Of a stretch of 64,000 nucleotides of DNA, positions 25,835 through 35,920 are shown piece by piece (position 1 is the first letter of the stretch; each line of letters starts with the position of its first letter). The stretch is from NCBI RefSeq assembly GCF_030227225.1, contig NZ_JASPHQ010000001.1, positions 61,712-125,711 on the forward strand. The letters run 5' to 3'. A model generated the notes under the pieces. That model had not been told where the DNA came from. It saw nothing but the letters and a program-made list of their open reading frames with translations, and did no database searches. Both the position numbers and the translations under genes were made by a program. The DNA comes from Corynebacterium rhinophilum. Its GTDB lineage: Bacteria; Actinomycetota; Actinomycetes; Mycobacteriales; Mycobacteriaceae.

Positions 25835-26649
25835 TTCAGGTCTCCCGAGTAGAGGTTGAAGCGGTCGCCGCGTGCGAAGCCGACGAGCGCCATGCCGGTT
25901 TTGCGGGCAGTGTCCACGGCGAGCGAGGAGGCTGCCGATACCGCCACGAGCTGGCCGAAGCCCGCCATCGCAGCCTTCTGCACGAGCTCGAAGCTGGCGC
26001 GCGAGCTCATCACGAGGATGAGATCGCTGGCCGGAAGCAAGCCCTCCATGAGCAGGTGGCCGATGACCTTGTCCGCGGCGTTGTGGCGGCCGACGTCTTC
26101 GCGGATGACTACCGGTTCGCCCGCGAGGGTAAACGCGCCGGCAGCGTGGATTCCGCCGGTTTTGCGGAATTCCTTCTGGGCGGCCCGTAGCTTCTCTGGC
26201 AACTGGACTACCAGCTGTGGATCTACAGGGATCTGCGGGATGGGGTAGCGCGACTGCTTTGTCAGCGCCGCAATGGATGATGTACCGCATACGCCGCAGG
26301 CAGACGTCGTCGTAGTCAGGCGGAGATCGCTCAAACTCAGCGGCGTATTCTTCACCAGATCTAGGTCCAGTAGGTTATAGGTATTCATGCCTTGGGCGGT
26401 GGCACCTGAACAGTAGCGGGCTGTGGTGACATCGGAAAGCGCAGCGATATGCCCCTCGGAGTGGAGGAACCCGTGTGCCAGCTCGATATCGTGGCCTGGG
26501 GTGCGCATGGTGGTGGTGATGGTCTGTCCGCCCACGCGAATCTCAAGCGGTTCCTCGCCAGCAACGGTATCGGCGCGGGTATCAACCTGCGCGTGTTCAC
26601 CCAGGCGGACCTTAGTGACAGCAAAGGTAGCATTCTTGCGGCTGGCCAT
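25831..26649 (-). CDS. fdhD: Formate dehydrogenase accessory sulfurtransferase FdhD
   Basis: Cytoplasmic FdhD, 272 residues, which passes sulfur from a cysteine desulfurase to the molybdenum cofactor of formate dehydrogenase. The conserved pair of cysteines is in ACGVCGTSS (about residue 118); EDVGRHNAADKVIGHLL and SSRASFELVQKAA are further family blocks. ATG 26649 overlaps the stop of a 33-codon frame (TAATG). No formate dehydrogenase gene is present between here and rpsH, although fdhF-type genes sit near fdhD in this place in C. glutamicum (recalled). Confidence 0.93.
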   Translation of the reverse strand: MASRKNATFAVTKVRLGEHAQVDTRADTVAGEEPLEIRVGGQTITTTMRTPGHDIELAHGFLHSEGHIAALSDVTTARYCSGATAQGMNTYNLLDLDLVKNTPLSLSDLRLTTTTSACGVCGTSSIAALTKQSRYPIPQIPVDPQLVVQLPEKLRAAQKEFRKTGGIHAAGAFTLAGEPVVIREDVGRHNAADKVIGHLLMEGLLPASDLILVMSSRASFELVQKAAMAGFGQLVAVSAASSLAVDTARKTGMALVGFARGDRFNLYSGDLK

Positions 26650-26750
26650 TATTTCAACGCTTCCTCGTGTGGTTCGAGTTTTAATAGTTGCGCGGCTTCT
26701 TCACGCCACTGGTGGGCGGTGCGGATCGAACCATCGTTATCGGTACTCAT
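26649..26750 (-). CDS. 33-residue frame coupled to fdhD
   Basis: A short frame (MSTDNDGSIRTAHQWREE ... LEPHEEALK) whose TAA overlaps the fdhD ATG. The product is polar and helical-looking with no known family. It may be a real small protein or the fused ends of an internally deleted gene, as seen for other genes nearby; the start-stop overlap argues that it is or was translated. Confidence 0.4.
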   Translation of the reverse strand: MSTDNDGSIRTAHQWREEAAQLLKLEPHEEALK

Positions 26751-27102
26751 CTAACTATTCCTCAATCATGTGGCGCTGTATTCGACAATAATGAATGTCG
26801 GGGTTCTATTTGGAAAACCGCAGGATATACCGTAGGATATTTCGGCGTGCCTGCGGTTCACCCGGTATGCACGCAAAGTTTATTGTATTTGCGTGTTGAA
26901 CTGGCAAAACGCAGAGCCGAAAAAGAATTGAACATCAACTTTGTTGTAGGCCCCTCGCCGGCTACAGCGGACCGTTGTCTGAATCAAAGGGTGGCGAGCG
27001 CCTTGCGGTATTGACCGTGAGGAGCGTGAGTAGCCCGAAATCACACGGAAAACGCTTTGGTGAGCACGGGAACCGCAACGAGAAAGGTACACGGTCACTC
27101 AT
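26751..27102. other. Divergent promoter region fdhD / rpsH
   Basis: 352 bp with no convincing gene. It must hold the promoters for the fdhD unit (-) and for rpsH (+). Repeated GGATAT-type sequences occur near 26825-26842 but I cannot assign a site. Confidence 0.5.
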
Positions 27103-27486
27103 ATGACTATGACTGATCCTATTGCCGACATGCTGTCGCGCGTGCGTAACGCAAGTAACGCACACCACGACGTCGTGTCGATGCCTACCTCCAAGTTGAA
27201 GGCAAACATTGCTGACATCTTGAAGCAGGAAGGCTACATCGCTGACTACACCGTTGAGGGCCACACTCTGTCCCTCGAGCTGAAGTACAACAACCGCGAG
27301 CGTTCCCTGTCTGGTCTGCGTCGCGTGTCTAAGCCGGGTCTGCGTGTGTATGCAAAGTCCACCGAACTGCCACAGGTCTTGGGCGGCCTGGGCGTGGCTA
27401 TCATTTCCACGTCCCACGGTGTGCTGACTGACCGTCAGGCTGAGGAGAAGGGCGTAGGCGGAGAAGTTCTCGCCTACGTCTGGTAA
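27103..27486 (+). CDS. rpsH: 30S ribosomal protein S8
   Basis: Ribosomal protein uS8, 127 residues, binding the central domain of 16S rRNA. It starts [16 protein letters not shown] and ends [11 protein letters not shown], both normal. It opens the second part of the spc operon; in most bacteria it follows rplE (or rpsN) directly, but here about 17 kb lie between. A GAAAGG ribosome site lies at about 27082. 15 bp separate it from rplF. Confidence 0.97.
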   Translation: MTMTDPIADMLSRVRNASNAHHDVVSMPTSKLKANIADILKQEGYIADYTVEGHTLSLELKYNNRERSLSGLRRVSKPGLRVYAKSTELPQVLGGLGVAIISTSHGVLTDRQAEEKGVGGEVLAYVW

Positions 27487-27501
27487 AGGGAGGTTTGACA
27501 C

Positions 27502-28038
27502 ATGTCTCGAGTCGGTCTAGCACCGATCGCCGTACCAAACGGCGTCGAAATCAACATCAACGGCCAAGACGTTGAGGTCAAGGGTCCTAAGGGTACCCAG
27601 AGCGTAAACGTTCCGGATCCGATCACCATCAACGTGGAAGACGGCATCTTGACCGTTTCCCGCCCTGATGATCACCGCAAGCACCGTGCACTGCACGGCC
27701 TGTCCCGCTCGCTGCTCAACAGCGCCGTCATCGGCGTGACCGAGGGCTTCACCACCAAGATGGAAATCTTTGGTGTCGGCTACCGTGTGCAGCAAAAGGG
27801 CCAGGACCTGGAATTCAGCCTGGGCTATTCCCACCCGATCCTCATCAAGGCTCCGGAGGGAATCACCTTCGCAGTGGACGGCAACACCAAGCTGTCCATT
27901 ACCGGTATTGACAAGCAACTAGTCGGACAGATCGCCGCTAATATCCGTCGCCTGCGTAAGGACGATCCTTATAAGGGCAAGGGTATTCGCTACGAAGGCG
28001 AGCAGATCCGTCGCAAGGTCGGAAAGACGGGTAAGTAA
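27502..28038 (+). CDS. rplF: 50S ribosomal protein L6
   Basis: Ribosomal protein uL6, 178 residues, near the GTPase-associated region of the large subunit. Family features: [14 protein letters not shown] at the start and the terminal [20 protein letters not shown] signature. It follows rpsH with a ribosome site GGGAGG (about 27487) and precedes rplR by 3 bp. Nothing unusual. Confidence 0.97.
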   Translation: MSRVGLAPIAVPNGVEININGQDVEVKGPKGTQSVNVPDPITINVEDGILTVSRPDDHRKHRALHGLSRSLLNSAVIGVTEGFTTKMEIFGVGYRVQQKGQDLEFSLGYSHPILIKAPEGITFAVDGNTKLSITGIDKQLVGQIAANIRRLRKDDPYKGKGIRYEGEQIRRKVGKTGK

Positions 28039-28041
28039 GCA

Positions 28042-28443
28042 ATGGCAAACACTGAAAACACGAAGCGCACTCCAGTCGGCAAGGACATTTCTTCTCGTCG
28101 TCGCGAAGCACGCGCACGCCGCCACTTCCGTATCCGTAAGACCCTGCGTGGCACCCCTGAGTCCCCGCGCTTGGTCCTTCACCGCTCTTCGCGCCACATG
28201 CACGTCCAGGTCATCGATGACCTGGCAGGCCACACCCTGGCTTCCGCATCCTCCATGGAAGCGGACATCCGTGCACTCGAGGGCGATAAGAAGGCAAAGG
28301 CTGCCAAGGTGGGCGAACTGATTGCTGAGCGCGCCAAGGCCGCTGGCATTGAGCAGGTCGTCTTTGACCGCGCAGGCTACAAGTACCACGGCCGCGTCGC
28401 TGCGCTGGCAGACGCCGCACGTGAAGGTGGTCTGAAGTTCTAA
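28042..28443 (+). CDS. rplR: 50S ribosomal protein L18
   Basis: Ribosomal protein uL18, 133 residues, which binds 5S rRNA. The arginine-rich N-terminus ([17 protein letters not shown]) and the C-terminal [20 protein letters not shown] block are typical. It starts 3 bp after rplF, so translation is close-coupled; 40 bp follow before rpsE. Confidence 0.97.
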   Translation: MANTENTKRTPVGKDISSRRREARARRHFRIRKTLRGTPESPRLVLHRSSRHMHVQVIDDLAGHTLASASSMEADIRALEGDKKAKAAKVGELIAERAKAAGIEQVVFDRAGYKYHGRVAALADAAREGGLKF

Positions 28444-28483
28444 TGATCATCGTCAACGGAAACATCAACGGAAGGATCGCGTA

Positions 28484-29107
28484 ATGTCGGACCGTGAACA
28501 GCGTGACGGCGGACGCTCCGCCGAGAACAACAAGAACAACCGCGGCGGCAACGGCCGTCGCAACGATCGTCGTAACCAGCAGGACAACGAGCGCGATAAG
28601 TACATCGAGCGCGTTGTGACCATCAACCGCGTCTCCAAGACCGTTAAGGGTGGCCGCAACATGTCCTTCACCGCTCTCGTCGTCGTTGGTGACGGCCAGG
28701 GCCAGGTAGGCGTTGGCTACGGCAAGGCTAAGGAAGTTCCGGCTGCAATCCAGAAGGGTGCAGAAGAGGCTCGCAAGAACTTCTTCCGCGTACCTATGGT
28801 TGCCGGCACCATCACCCACCCGGTAGAGGGTCGCGACGCAGCGGGCATCGTCATGATGAAGCCTGCCGCTCCTGGTACTGGTGTCATCGCCGGCGGTGCT
28901 GCTCGTCCGGTGCTCGAATGCGCTGGCGTGCAGGACATTCTGTCGAAGTCCCTGGGCTCCGACAATGCACTCAACGTCGTCCGCGCTACCGTGGACGGCC
29001 TCAAGCAGCTGGTCCGCCCCGAAGAGGTTGCCGCACGCCGTGGCAAGTCCATCGAAGAGGTCACCCCGGCCCGTATGCTGCGCAAGCGCGCAGGTCAGGA
29101 GGCATAA
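28484..29107 (+). CDS. rpsE: 30S ribosomal protein S5
   Basis: Ribosomal protein uS5, 207 residues, involved in decoding accuracy. A charged Asn/Arg-rich N-terminal extension (residues 1-45), common in actinobacteria, precedes the core ([20 protein letters not shown]). The glycine-rich loop of S5 is seen in [17 protein letters not shown]. Ribosome site GGAAGGA just before ATG 28484. 3 bp to rpmD. Confidence 0.97.
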   Translation: MSDREQRDGGRSAENNKNNRGGNGRRNDRRNQQDNERDKYIERVVTINRVSKTVKGGRNMSFTALVVVGDGQGQVGVGYGKAKEVPAAIQKGAEEARKNFFRVPMVAGTITHPVEGRDAAGIVMMKPAAPGTGVIAGGAARPVLECAGVQDILSKSLGSDNALNVVRATVDGLKQLVRPEEVAARRGKSIEEVTPARMLRKRAGQEA

Positions 29108-29110
29108 ACA

Positions 29111-29296
29111 ATGGCTCTGAAGATTACACAGGTAAAGGGACTGGTGGGCACCAAGCCGAACCACCGCAAGAACATTGAGGCCCTGGGCCTCAAGCGCATC
29201 GGTCAGTCCGTTGTTAAGCAGGACACTCCGATCATTCGCGGCATGGTTCACAAGGTTCGCCACCTGGTCACCGTCGAAGAAGTGGCAGGGGAGTAA
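29111..29296 (+). CDS. rpmD: 50S ribosomal protein L30
   Basis: Ribosomal protein uL30, 61 residues, normal size. The motif [20 protein letters not shown] is characteristic. Sits between rpsE and rplO with 3-bp gaps on both sides, as in other actinobacterial spc operons. Confidence 0.97.
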   Translation: MALKITQVKGLVGTKPNHRKNIEALGLKRIGQSVVKQDTPIIRGMVHKVRHLVTVEEVAGE

Positions 29297-29299
29297 ACC

Positions 29300-29746
29300 A
29301 TGGCTGATATCATCAAGCTGCACGACCTGCGCCCAACCGCAGGAGCAAATAAGCCCAAGACCCGCGTCGGCCGCGGTGAGGCATCCAAGGGTAAGACCGC
29401 TGGTCGCGGTACCAAGGGTACCGGCGCTCGTAAGCAGGTTCCCGCTGCTTTCGAGGGTGGACAGATGCCCATCCACATGCGTCTGCCTAAGCTCAAGGGA
29501 TTCAAGAACCCGAACCACGTTGAGTACCAGGTTGTTAACGTGGCTGACTTGGCTGAGAAGTTTGCCGAAGGCGGCGACATCACCGTCGCTGACATCGCTG
29601 CTGCTGGCCTCGTCCGCGCTAACCAGCCGGTCAAGGTTCTGGGCAGCGGCGACATCAACGTTAAGTTGAACGTCACCGCAGACAAGTTCTCCAAGTCCGC
29701 TGTAGAAAAGATTGAGGCTGCTGGCGGTTCCGCCAACACCAAGTAA
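29300..29746 (+). CDS. rplO: 50S ribosomal protein L15
   Basis: Ribosomal protein uL15, 148 residues, a late assembly protein of the large subunit. Typical N-terminal loop region ([20 protein letters not shown]) rich in Gly and Lys, and globular C-terminus. It ends this operon part; secY, which often follows directly, is 3.4 kb away behind the tms genes and a strong terminator. Confidence 0.97.
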   Translation: MADIIKLHDLRPTAGANKPKTRVGRGEASKGKTAGRGTKGTGARKQVPAAFEGGQMPIHMRLPKLKGFKNPNHVEYQVVNVADLAEKFAEGGDITVADIAAAGLVRANQPVKVLGSGDINVKLNVTADKFSKSAVEKIEAAGGSANTK

Positions 29747-29763
29747 TCTGGACTAGAGAATAG

Positions 29764-29810
29764 CTACACCCCCTTTCCTCGCACCTAGCGTGCGGGGCGA
29801 GGGGGTGTAG
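29764..29810 (+). terminator. Intrinsic terminator after rplO
   Basis: CTACACCCCC...TCGCAC pairs with GTGCG...GGGGGTGTAG in a long GC-rich hairpin directly after rplO, ending the spc operon part. Confidence 0.88.
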
Positions 29811-29929
29811 TCGATCTCTGCCGCTGTCATCTCCGCCGGATAACGCGAAGACCGCGCAGGTAGCCCAGACCAATTAGTTGCCTGCGCGCGCCGTGGAATC
29901 AGCTCGAGATCGTATTCAAGATATAGAAG

Positions 29930-29963
29930 AAGGGTGGAACGCTCGTGAAAGCGTTCCACCCTT
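29930..29963. terminator. Terminator of the tms operon
   Basis: AAGGGTGGAACGC pairs with GCGTTCCACCCTT around a short loop, 20 bp after the tmsA stop on the - strand. Confidence 0.88.
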
Positions 29964-29982
29964 CAGTGATTGTGGGACCGTC

Positions 29983-31485
29983 TTAAGCCTCGTCCACGGT
30001 CTTTTCAAAGAGTCCGGGGAAGCGGTCGTCCGGGTCCGTTACCGCCTTGATGGCATCCGGGAGCTTTCCGCCATAGAGCTCTTCGAACCTCTCGCGGGAG
30101 TAGAAGGCCTCGGAATACAGCGACTTGTGGCCGCCCAAGTCATTGACCTTTTCTTCAATGACACGGTTGAATGCGCCATTGCCCGGGGCACTGGGATCGA
30201 CGTGATCGCCATCCACGCCGGACCAGAAGCCAACGTTGACCCACGTCTTTCCGGGACGCAGCGGATAAAGCGGCCAGGGGTCCTTGGCCTCGGCGGCAAT
30301 ATCGCCGGTGCCCACGAGCTCGCCCACGACATCGCGCAGGCGGATGGGGCACAGCCACACAGGCTGGATATCGGAGGCTTGGAAGAACCAGTGGAGAAAC
30401 TCCGGAAGGTTTTCCGGGGTGACCTCAATATCTTGCACGACGCGCTCAGCGCGCGGCTTGCCGTGCGGCTTTTTGATGAAGTTGTACTCCAACTCGTACT
30501 TGCGGTCCAAACGCACTAGCTTCCAATAGAAGGAGCTGCGGCGCAGCTCGCGCGGCCATACCTTGCGGACCTTGGGGTTTTGGGCGCCAAACGCGCGTGA
30601 GCACCAGAACCAGTCAGTATCCCAGCGCCAGATATAGTCGCGGATGGCAAGACGGTCGCGCCGCATGCCTTGGGCGTGCTGCAGGCTGCGGTAGTAGATC
30701 TTATCCCGCGTGTAATCGGAGGTAGGGCCCTCCTCATCGGTAAAGCGGGCAAAGACGAGGTAAGCCTCGTCCTCAGAAAAGACCACGCCGTCTAGCCCAT
30801 CGACGGGATCACCCTCGTGGGTGTGGTGAACGGAGACATCGGCAAGCACGCGGCTCGCCTCTTCTACCGAGTGGAAGCGCTGCTCGCGCAGCTCCACGTA
30901 GGGAGGCACGGGCTCGAGCTCAATCTTGAGGCGTACCGCGTAGCCCAAAGAACCATAGGAATTGGGAAAGAGGCGGAAGAGATCGACGTTCTCCTCGCGC
31001 GAGCAGGTAAGGATCTCGCCGGTGCCGGTGAGGATATCCATCTCGATGACGGACTCGTGCGGTAGTCCGTTGCGGAAGCTGGTGGACTCCACGCCCATGC
31101 CGGTCACAGCGCCACCTAGGGTGATGGTCTTCAGCTGCGGCACTACAAACGGCATGAGGCCGTGCGCCAGGGTGGCATCGACCAAATCCTCGTAGGTACA
31201 CATACCCTGCACATCGGCGGTGCGGGCGAGGGGATCGATTTCGATGACCCCGCCCAATCCGGAGACATCGAGGCCTACCTGATTCTCGCTGCGGCCGCGG
31301 AAGAGGTTAGAGGTCTTCTTGGCCAGGCGCACGCGCTTGCCAGCGGGAACCTCGCGGAAGCTGCGTAGCAGGGTGTCTACGCCTGCGCGGTGGGCATGCC
31401 AGCCCACGGGCTCGATGCGCACGGCGTCGACTGGGCGTGGTTGCAGGGCAGAAACGCGCTCGCGCAATTGGTCCAAAAGGGTCAT
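29983..31485 (-). CDS. tmsA: FAD-dependent oxidoreductase for 10-methyl fatty acids (TmsA/BfaA-like)
   Basis: 500-residue flavoprotein with an N-terminal FAD_binding_4 domain (AKKTSNLFRGR, GGVIEIDPLARTADVQGMCT, TITLGGAVTGMGVESTSFR). In actinobacteria a protein of this type next to a cyclopropane-synthase-like methyltransferase reduces the 10-methylene intermediate to 10-methylstearate (tuberculostearic acid) in membrane lipids; that role is assigned from pairing and order. It is the second gene of a two-gene unit, 12 bp after tmsB, and ends at a strong hairpin. The pair interrupts the usual rplO-secY neighbourhood. Confidence 0.85.
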   Translation of the reverse strand: MTLLDQLRERVSALQPRPVDAVRIEPVGWHAHRAGVDTLLRSFREVPAGKRVRLAKKTSNLFRGRSENQVGLDVSGLGGVIEIDPLARTADVQGMCTYEDLVDATLAHGLMPFVVPQLKTITLGGAVTGMGVESTSFRNGLPHESVIEMDILTGTGEILTCSREENVDLFRLFPNSYGSLGYAVRLKIELEPVPPYVELREQRFHSVEEASRVLADVSVHHTHEGDPVDGLDGVVFSEDEAYLVFARFTDEEGPTSDYTRDKIYYRSLQHAQGMRRDRLAIRDYIWRWDTDWFWCSRAFGAQNPKVRKVWPRELRRSSFYWKLVRLDRKYELEYNFIKKPHGKPRAERVVQDIEVTPENLPEFLHWFFQASDIQPVWLCPIRLRDVVGELVGTGDIAAEAKDPWPLYPLRPGKTWVNVGFWSGVDGDHVDPSAPGNGAFNRVIEEKVNDLGGHKSLYSEAFYSRERFEELYGGKLPDAIKAVTDPDDRFPGLFEKTVDEA

Positions 31486-31497
31486 AGTGGGCTCCTT

Positions 31498-32805
31498 TTA
31501 AAAGCGGCTGTCTTCCCACCACCGGCGCTCAGGCACGCCGGCGCGGGAGCCGGCCTCACCGAGCTTGATGCCCAAGAAGTGGTAGAGGTTAATGATATTG
31601 CGTTCGAAGCCCCACTCCGAGCCGGCCATGTAGATGCCGTAGAGGCGAGCGGTGGGCAGGCCGACCAGATCGCAGGCCTCCTCCCAGTTTTCCTTCAAGT
31701 TCTCGCACCATTCGTGCAGGGTGCGCATGTAATCAAAGCGCAGGGACTCGGTGTGGAAGACCTCGAAGCCATTGTCCTGCATGGCCTTGGTGACGTTGCC
31801 AGAGCCGGTGAGCTCGCCATCGGGGAAGATGTAGCGGTCAATGAACCCGCCCTTGGGCGTCTTGTGGTTATCCGGGTAGGTGATGTTGTGGTTCAACATC
31901 AGCCCGCCGACCTTGAGCTTGCTGTACATGAACTTGAAGAAGTCATCGTAGTTCTGCACGCCGATGTGCTCGATGATGCCGATGGCGGAGATGGCATCGA
32001 AGCCTTCTTCTTTGACATCGCGGTAGTCCATGAAGCGGATCTCGGCCAGATCCTGCATGCCTTCTTCTTCGATCTTCTTTTGGCCCCATTCGGCCTGCTC
32101 TTGCGACAAGGTCACGCCGATGGATTTCACGCCGCGGCGTGCAGCGTAGCGCACCATGCCGCCCCAGCCACAGCCCACATCCAGGTGGGTGTCACCTTCC
32201 TTTAGGCGCAGCTTGTCAAAGATGAGCCGGTACTTGTTTTCCTGCGCTTCCTCCAAAGTGGCATCCGGGGTGGGGAAGTAGGCGCAGGTATAAGTCATGG
32301 AATCGCCCAAGAAGAGCTCGTAGAAGTCATTGCCCACGTCGTAGTGATCAGAAATGACGTCGGCATCGCGCTCCTTGGAGTGCTTAGACAGGCCATCGTG
32401 GAGCTTACGGCGCAGCCAAGAGGCGCGCTCTACCTCAGGCACCGGCTGGATGTGGAAGGCGCCCATGGAAGCCAGCGAACGAATCACGCGCGCCATATCC
32501 TTAGCACTGGGCTTTTCGAACTTGTCATACATGGCGTGCAGGGCATTGAAGACGCCGTACGGGTGGGCAGGGTGCTCACCTTCTACAGAGATGCCATCAG
32601 TGACATAAGCGCGGGCGAATCCGACATCGCCTGGGTGGGTGGCGATATAAGCAAGTCCGCCAAGGCTATTGATGGTGACCTTGTACTCGGCATCGGCAGG
32701 GCCGGTGGCCGAGCCATCAAAAGCCTCCCAGCGGAAGGGGTTGGGACTAGGGATGAAGACGTCGATGATCTCAGCAACGGTCATCGGCGTGAATTTTTTG
32801 CTCAT
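31498..32805 (-). CDS. tmsB: SAM-dependent fatty-acyl methyltransferase (TmsB/BfaB-like)
   Basis: 435-residue enzyme of the cyclopropane-fatty-acyl-phospholipid synthase family. SAM-binding motif HLDVGCGWGGMVRYAA near residue 205; ISDHYDVGNDFYELFLGDSM and YTCAYF are family blocks. Together with TmsA it is expected to methylate oleoyl chains of phospholipids to make tuberculostearic acid (known for homologous pairs in mycobacteria and corynebacteria). It is the first gene of the unit; the promoter must lie in 32806-33189, shared with divergent secY. Confidence 0.88.
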   Translation of the reverse strand: MSKKFTPMTVAEIIDVFIPSPNPFRWEAFDGSATGPADAEYKVTINSLGGLAYIATHPGDVGFARAYVTDGISVEGEHPAHPYGVFNALHAMYDKFEKPSAKDMARVIRSLASMGAFHIQPVPEVERASWLRRKLHDGLSKHSKERDADVISDHYDVGNDFYELFLGDSMTYTCAYFPTPDATLEEAQENKYRLIFDKLRLKEGDTHLDVGCGWGGMVRYAARRGVKSIGVTLSQEQAEWGQKKIEEEGMQDLAEIRFMDYRDVKEEGFDAISAIGIIEHIGVQNYDDFFKFMYSKLKVGGLMLNHNITYPDNHKTPKGGFIDRYIFPDGELTGSGNVTKAMQDNGFEVFHTESLRFDYMRTLHEWCENLKENWEEACDLVGLPTARLYGIYMAGSEWGFERNIINLYHFLGIKLGEAGSRAGVPERRWWEDSRF

Positions 32806-33189
32806 TCAGACTTCTTTCGCAATGTTGGGTTCACACCAATAACGACCTTGGTGTTTAGGGATCGCAAGGCCGAAATATTACGGGTAGAAAATTGCGCGGG
32901 GCAATAATTAACATGGTAAACCCCTAGTGGAATAAGCGCGAAAGAAAAGGCAATCATTGTCACATAATGCGGGTTAGATGTGGCGCGCAGATATTTGGCT
33001 GGTAGGGTTATGGGGTCAAAAGTGTTCCACCGTTCCTTTGGGACTCCTTGTCTTTACTTCTTAACGCCAAGTGAGAAAGACGCGGAGCCCTGAGGGGGCC
33101 AACGAGTGTCCACCTCCGTGTGTTGCTGCAATAAGAATCCTGAAGATTCGCGCGTGGCAGTGACAGCGGTAGGCCAGGAGGATTTTGTA
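32806..33189. other. Divergent promoter region tmsB / secY
   Basis: 384 bp without an assigned gene. An in-frame GTG at 33106 would extend SecY by 28 residues including VCCCNKN, but that extension is unlike any SecY N-terminus. The region probably carries promoters for both genes. Confidence 0.5.
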
Positions 33190-34515
33190 GTGTCCGCCAT
33201 TTTGCAGGCTTTTAAGGATGCCGACCTACGCAAGAAGATCGTCTTCACCATCGTGATGATCATTGCGTACCGCATCGGTGCACAGATCCCGTCGCCGGGT
33301 GTAGATTACGCGTCAATTGCAGGACGCCTGCGTCAGCTGACAGAAGAATCCGGAGACCTGTACTCCGTGATTAACCTGTTTTCTGGTGGCGCCTTATTGC
33401 AGCTGTCGATCTTCGCCATCGGCATCATGCCCTACATTACGGCTTCCATCATCGTGCAGCTGCTGACCGTGGTCATCCCGCGCTTTGAGCAGCTAAAGAA
33501 GGAAGGCCAGTCTGGGCAAGCGAAAATGACCCAGTACACCCGCTACCTCACGCTCGCCTTGGCGCTGCTGCAATCCTCCGGCATCGTCGCATTGGCGGAT
33601 CGCGAGCAGCTGCTGGGCCAGGGCGTGCCGGTCTTGGCGGAAGACCGCAACTTCTTCACCCTGATCCTGCTTGTGGTGACGATGACCTCCGGTGCCGTCC
33701 TCGTGATGTGGATGGGTGAATTGATTACGGAAAAGGGCATTGGCAACGGCATGTCCCTGCTCATTTTCGCCGGTATTGCGACACGCCTGCCTACCGATGG
33801 CATGAACATCCTGCAAAACAACGGCGGCATGGTCTTTGCCATGGTGCTGGCCGGTCTCATTGTTCTGGTCGTCGGCATTACCTTCATCGAGCAGGGCCAG
33901 CGCCGCATTCCGGTGCAATACGCCAAGCGCATGGTGGGACGACGCCAGTACGGTGGTTCTTCCACCTACCTGCCGCTCAAGGTCAACCAGGCCGGCGTTA
34001 TCCCGGTCATCTTCGCCTCCTCGCTTATTTACATGCCGGTGCTGATTACGCAGATCGTTAACTCCAGCTCCGTGCACACTCCGGATAACTGGTGGCAGCG
34101 CAATGTCATCGCGCACCTGCAGGCGCCGTCGTCCTGGCAGTACATCGTCTTGTACTTCCTGCTGACCATCTTCTTCGCGTACTTCTACGTCTCGGTGCAG
34201 TACGACCCCGCCGAGCAAGCCGATAACATGAAGAAGTACGGTGGCTTCATCCCAGGAATCCGCCCGGGCCGCCCCACCGCGGAGTACCTCGGCTTTGTCA
34301 TGAACCGCCTGCTGAGCGTCGGTGCCCTGTACTTGGCGTTGATCGCCATCCTGCCGAATATCCTGCTGGACCTTGGCGTTGGTCACTCTTCTGCCAACGG
34401 CACCTCCGCCTTTGGCGGTACGGCCATCTTGATTATGGTCTCCGTGGCCTTGACCACGGTCAAGCAAATTGAATCCCAACTTCTCCAATCCAACTACGAA
34501 GGACTACTGAAATAA
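33190..34515 (+). CDS. secY: Preprotein translocase subunit SecY
   Basis: Channel-forming subunit of the Sec translocon, 441 residues with ten membrane helices. GTG 33190 is chosen because AGGAGG (33176-33181) is correctly spaced and the product then begins [16 protein letters not shown], as in related SecY proteins. The plug and first-helix region ([14 protein letters not shown]) and the family block [20 protein letters not shown] are present. Its TAA overlaps the adk ATG (TAATG). Confidence 0.95.
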   Translation: MSAILQAFKDADLRKKIVFTIVMIIAYRIGAQIPSPGVDYASIAGRLRQLTEESGDLYSVINLFSGGALLQLSIFAIGIMPYITASIIVQLLTVVIPRFEQLKKEGQSGQAKMTQYTRYLTLALALLQSSGIVALADREQLLGQGVPVLAEDRNFFTLILLVVTMTSGAVLVMWMGELITEKGIGNGMSLLIFAGIATRLPTDGMNILQNNGGMVFAMVLAGLIVLVVGITFIEQGQRRIPVQYAKRMVGRRQYGGSSTYLPLKVNQAGVIPVIFASSLIYMPVLITQIVNSSSVHTPDNWWQRNVIAHLQAPSSWQYIVLYFLLTIFFAYFYVSVQYDPAEQADNMKKYGGFIPGIRPGRPTAEYLGFVMNRLLSVGALYLALIAILPNILLDLGVGHSSANGTSAFGGTAILIMVSVALTTVKQIESQLLQSNYEGLLK

Positions 34516-35060
34516 TGCGTCTTGTACTTCTCGGCCCTCCCGGTGCTGGCAAAGGCACCCAAGCGGCAATCCTGAGCGAAAAGCTCGGCGTCCCGCACAT
34601 CTCCACCGGCGATCTCTTCCGTGCCAATATCGGCGATGGAACTCCTCTCGGTATTGAGGCGAAGTCCTATATTGATGCCGGCAAGCTCGTGCCTACCGAT
34701 GTCACCGCGCGCATGGTGGAAGAGCGCCTCAGCCAAGACGACGCCAAGAACGGCTTCCTCTTGGACGGTTTCCCGCGCACTACCGAGCAGGCAGACATCT
34801 TGGAAGAGCTGTTGTCCAAGAAGGGTGAAAAGCTCGATGGCGTATTGAACTTCGAGGTTTCTGAAGACGTCGTTGTTGAGCGCATGATGGCCCGCGGCCG
34901 CGCCGATGATAACGAGGAAACCATCCGCACCCGTCTTGGCGTCTACCGCGATGAGACCTTCCCGCTCATCGAGCACTACGGCGATGCCATCATCCCCATT
35001 AAAGCAGAAGGCTCCGTCGAAGAGATCAACGCCCGCGCCATGGAAGCGCTGGGCAAGTAA
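34515..35060 (+). CDS. adk: Adenylate kinase
   Basis: Converts AMP and ATP to two ADP; 181 residues, the short form lacking a zinc-type lid, normal for actinobacteria. P-loop [11 protein letters not shown] at residue 7; AMP-binding [17 protein letters not shown] with the catalytic arginine. Coupled by overlapping start/stop to secY before and map after. Confidence 0.97.
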   Translation: MRLVLLGPPGAGKGTQAAILSEKLGVPHISTGDLFRANIGDGTPLGIEAKSYIDAGKLVPTDVTARMVEERLSQDDAKNGFLLDGFPRTTEQADILEELLSKKGEKLDGVLNFEVSEDVVVERMMARGRADDNEETIRTRLGVYRDETFPLIEHYGDAIIPIKAEGSVEEINARAMEALGK

Positions 35061-35854
35061 TGGCTTTTCGGCGCCGCACCAAGCGCATCCCCGCCCGCAC
35101 CGCAGGCGAGCTGGATGCCATGCAGGCGGCTGGCGAGATCGTCGGCAAGGCGCTGCAGGCAGTTCGCGCCGCCGCGGCGCCGGGAGTGAGCACGCTGGAG
35201 CTCGATGCGGTGGCGGAACAGACCATCCGCGAAGCCGGTGCCATCCCTACCTTTAAGGGCTACGAGGGCTTTCCGGGCTCGATTTGTTCCTCCGTTAATG
35301 ATGTCATCGTGCACGGGATTCCAGATGCGAAGACCGTGCTTGCCGATGGCGACCTCCTCTCCATCGACTGCGGTGCCACGCTCGATGGGTGGGTAGGAGA
35401 TAGCGCGTGGTCCTTTCCCATCGGTGAACCGAAACCAGACGTTGCGGCGTTGAACGCGGCGACCGAGTGGGTGCTCATGGAAGGACTGCAAGCGATGGTC
35501 CCGGGCAACCGCCTCACGGATGTTTCCCACGCCTTGGAGCAGGCAACCTACCGCGCCGAAGAAAAGTTTGGCGTGTCCCTCTATATCGTGGACGGTTATG
35601 GCGGCCATGGAATTGGCCGGACCATGCACGAAGAACCCTATTTGGAAAATGAGGGAAAGCCTGGCCGCGGGCCCCTCATTCAGGAAGGCTCTGTGCTAGC
35701 CATCGAACCCATGCTCACCTTGGGCACCGTCGATAGTGCGGTGCTGGAAGATGATTGGACGGTGGTCACGCTGGATGGCTCGACTGCCGCCCATTGGGAG
35801 CATACGGTAGCCGCGACGGCGGACGGCCCCCGCATTCTCACTAGGCGCTCCTGA
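35060..35854 (+). CDS. map: Methionine aminopeptidase, type I
   Basis: Removes the initiator methionine from new proteins; 264 residues. Metal ligands can be placed in [17 protein letters not shown] (two aspartates), [12 protein letters not shown] (histidine), and two late glutamates (AIEPM, AHWEHTV). ATG 35060 overlaps the adk stop. The secY-adk-map order is standard. Confidence 0.96.
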   Translation: MAFRRRTKRIPARTAGELDAMQAAGEIVGKALQAVRAAAAPGVSTLELDAVAEQTIREAGAIPTFKGYEGFPGSICSSVNDVIVHGIPDAKTVLADGDLLSIDCGATLDGWVGDSAWSFPIGEPKPDVAALNAATEWVLMEGLQAMVPGNRLTDVSHALEQATYRAEEKFGVSLYIVDGYGGHGIGRTMHEEPYLENEGKPGRGPLIQEGSVLAIEPMLTLGTVDSAVLEDDWTVVTLDGSTAAHWEHTVAATADGPRILTRRS

Positions 35855-35920
35855 TAAACATTCCTAGAAATCGCCTCTTAAACTAGGCGATAATCCCCTG
35901 AAAGGTTTATACTCACCACT

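Noticed and set aside
28211..29518. Long open frame (435 codons) on the minus strand across rplR-rpsE-rpmD-rplO
   Set aside because: It lies fully antisense to four certain ribosomal genes; open only because of their strong codon bias. No family signal.
33106..33189. Cysteine-triplet frame before secY considered as a Cys-responsive leader peptide
   Set aside because: It is in frame with secY without its own stop, and SecY regulation by cysteine is not expected; probably chance.
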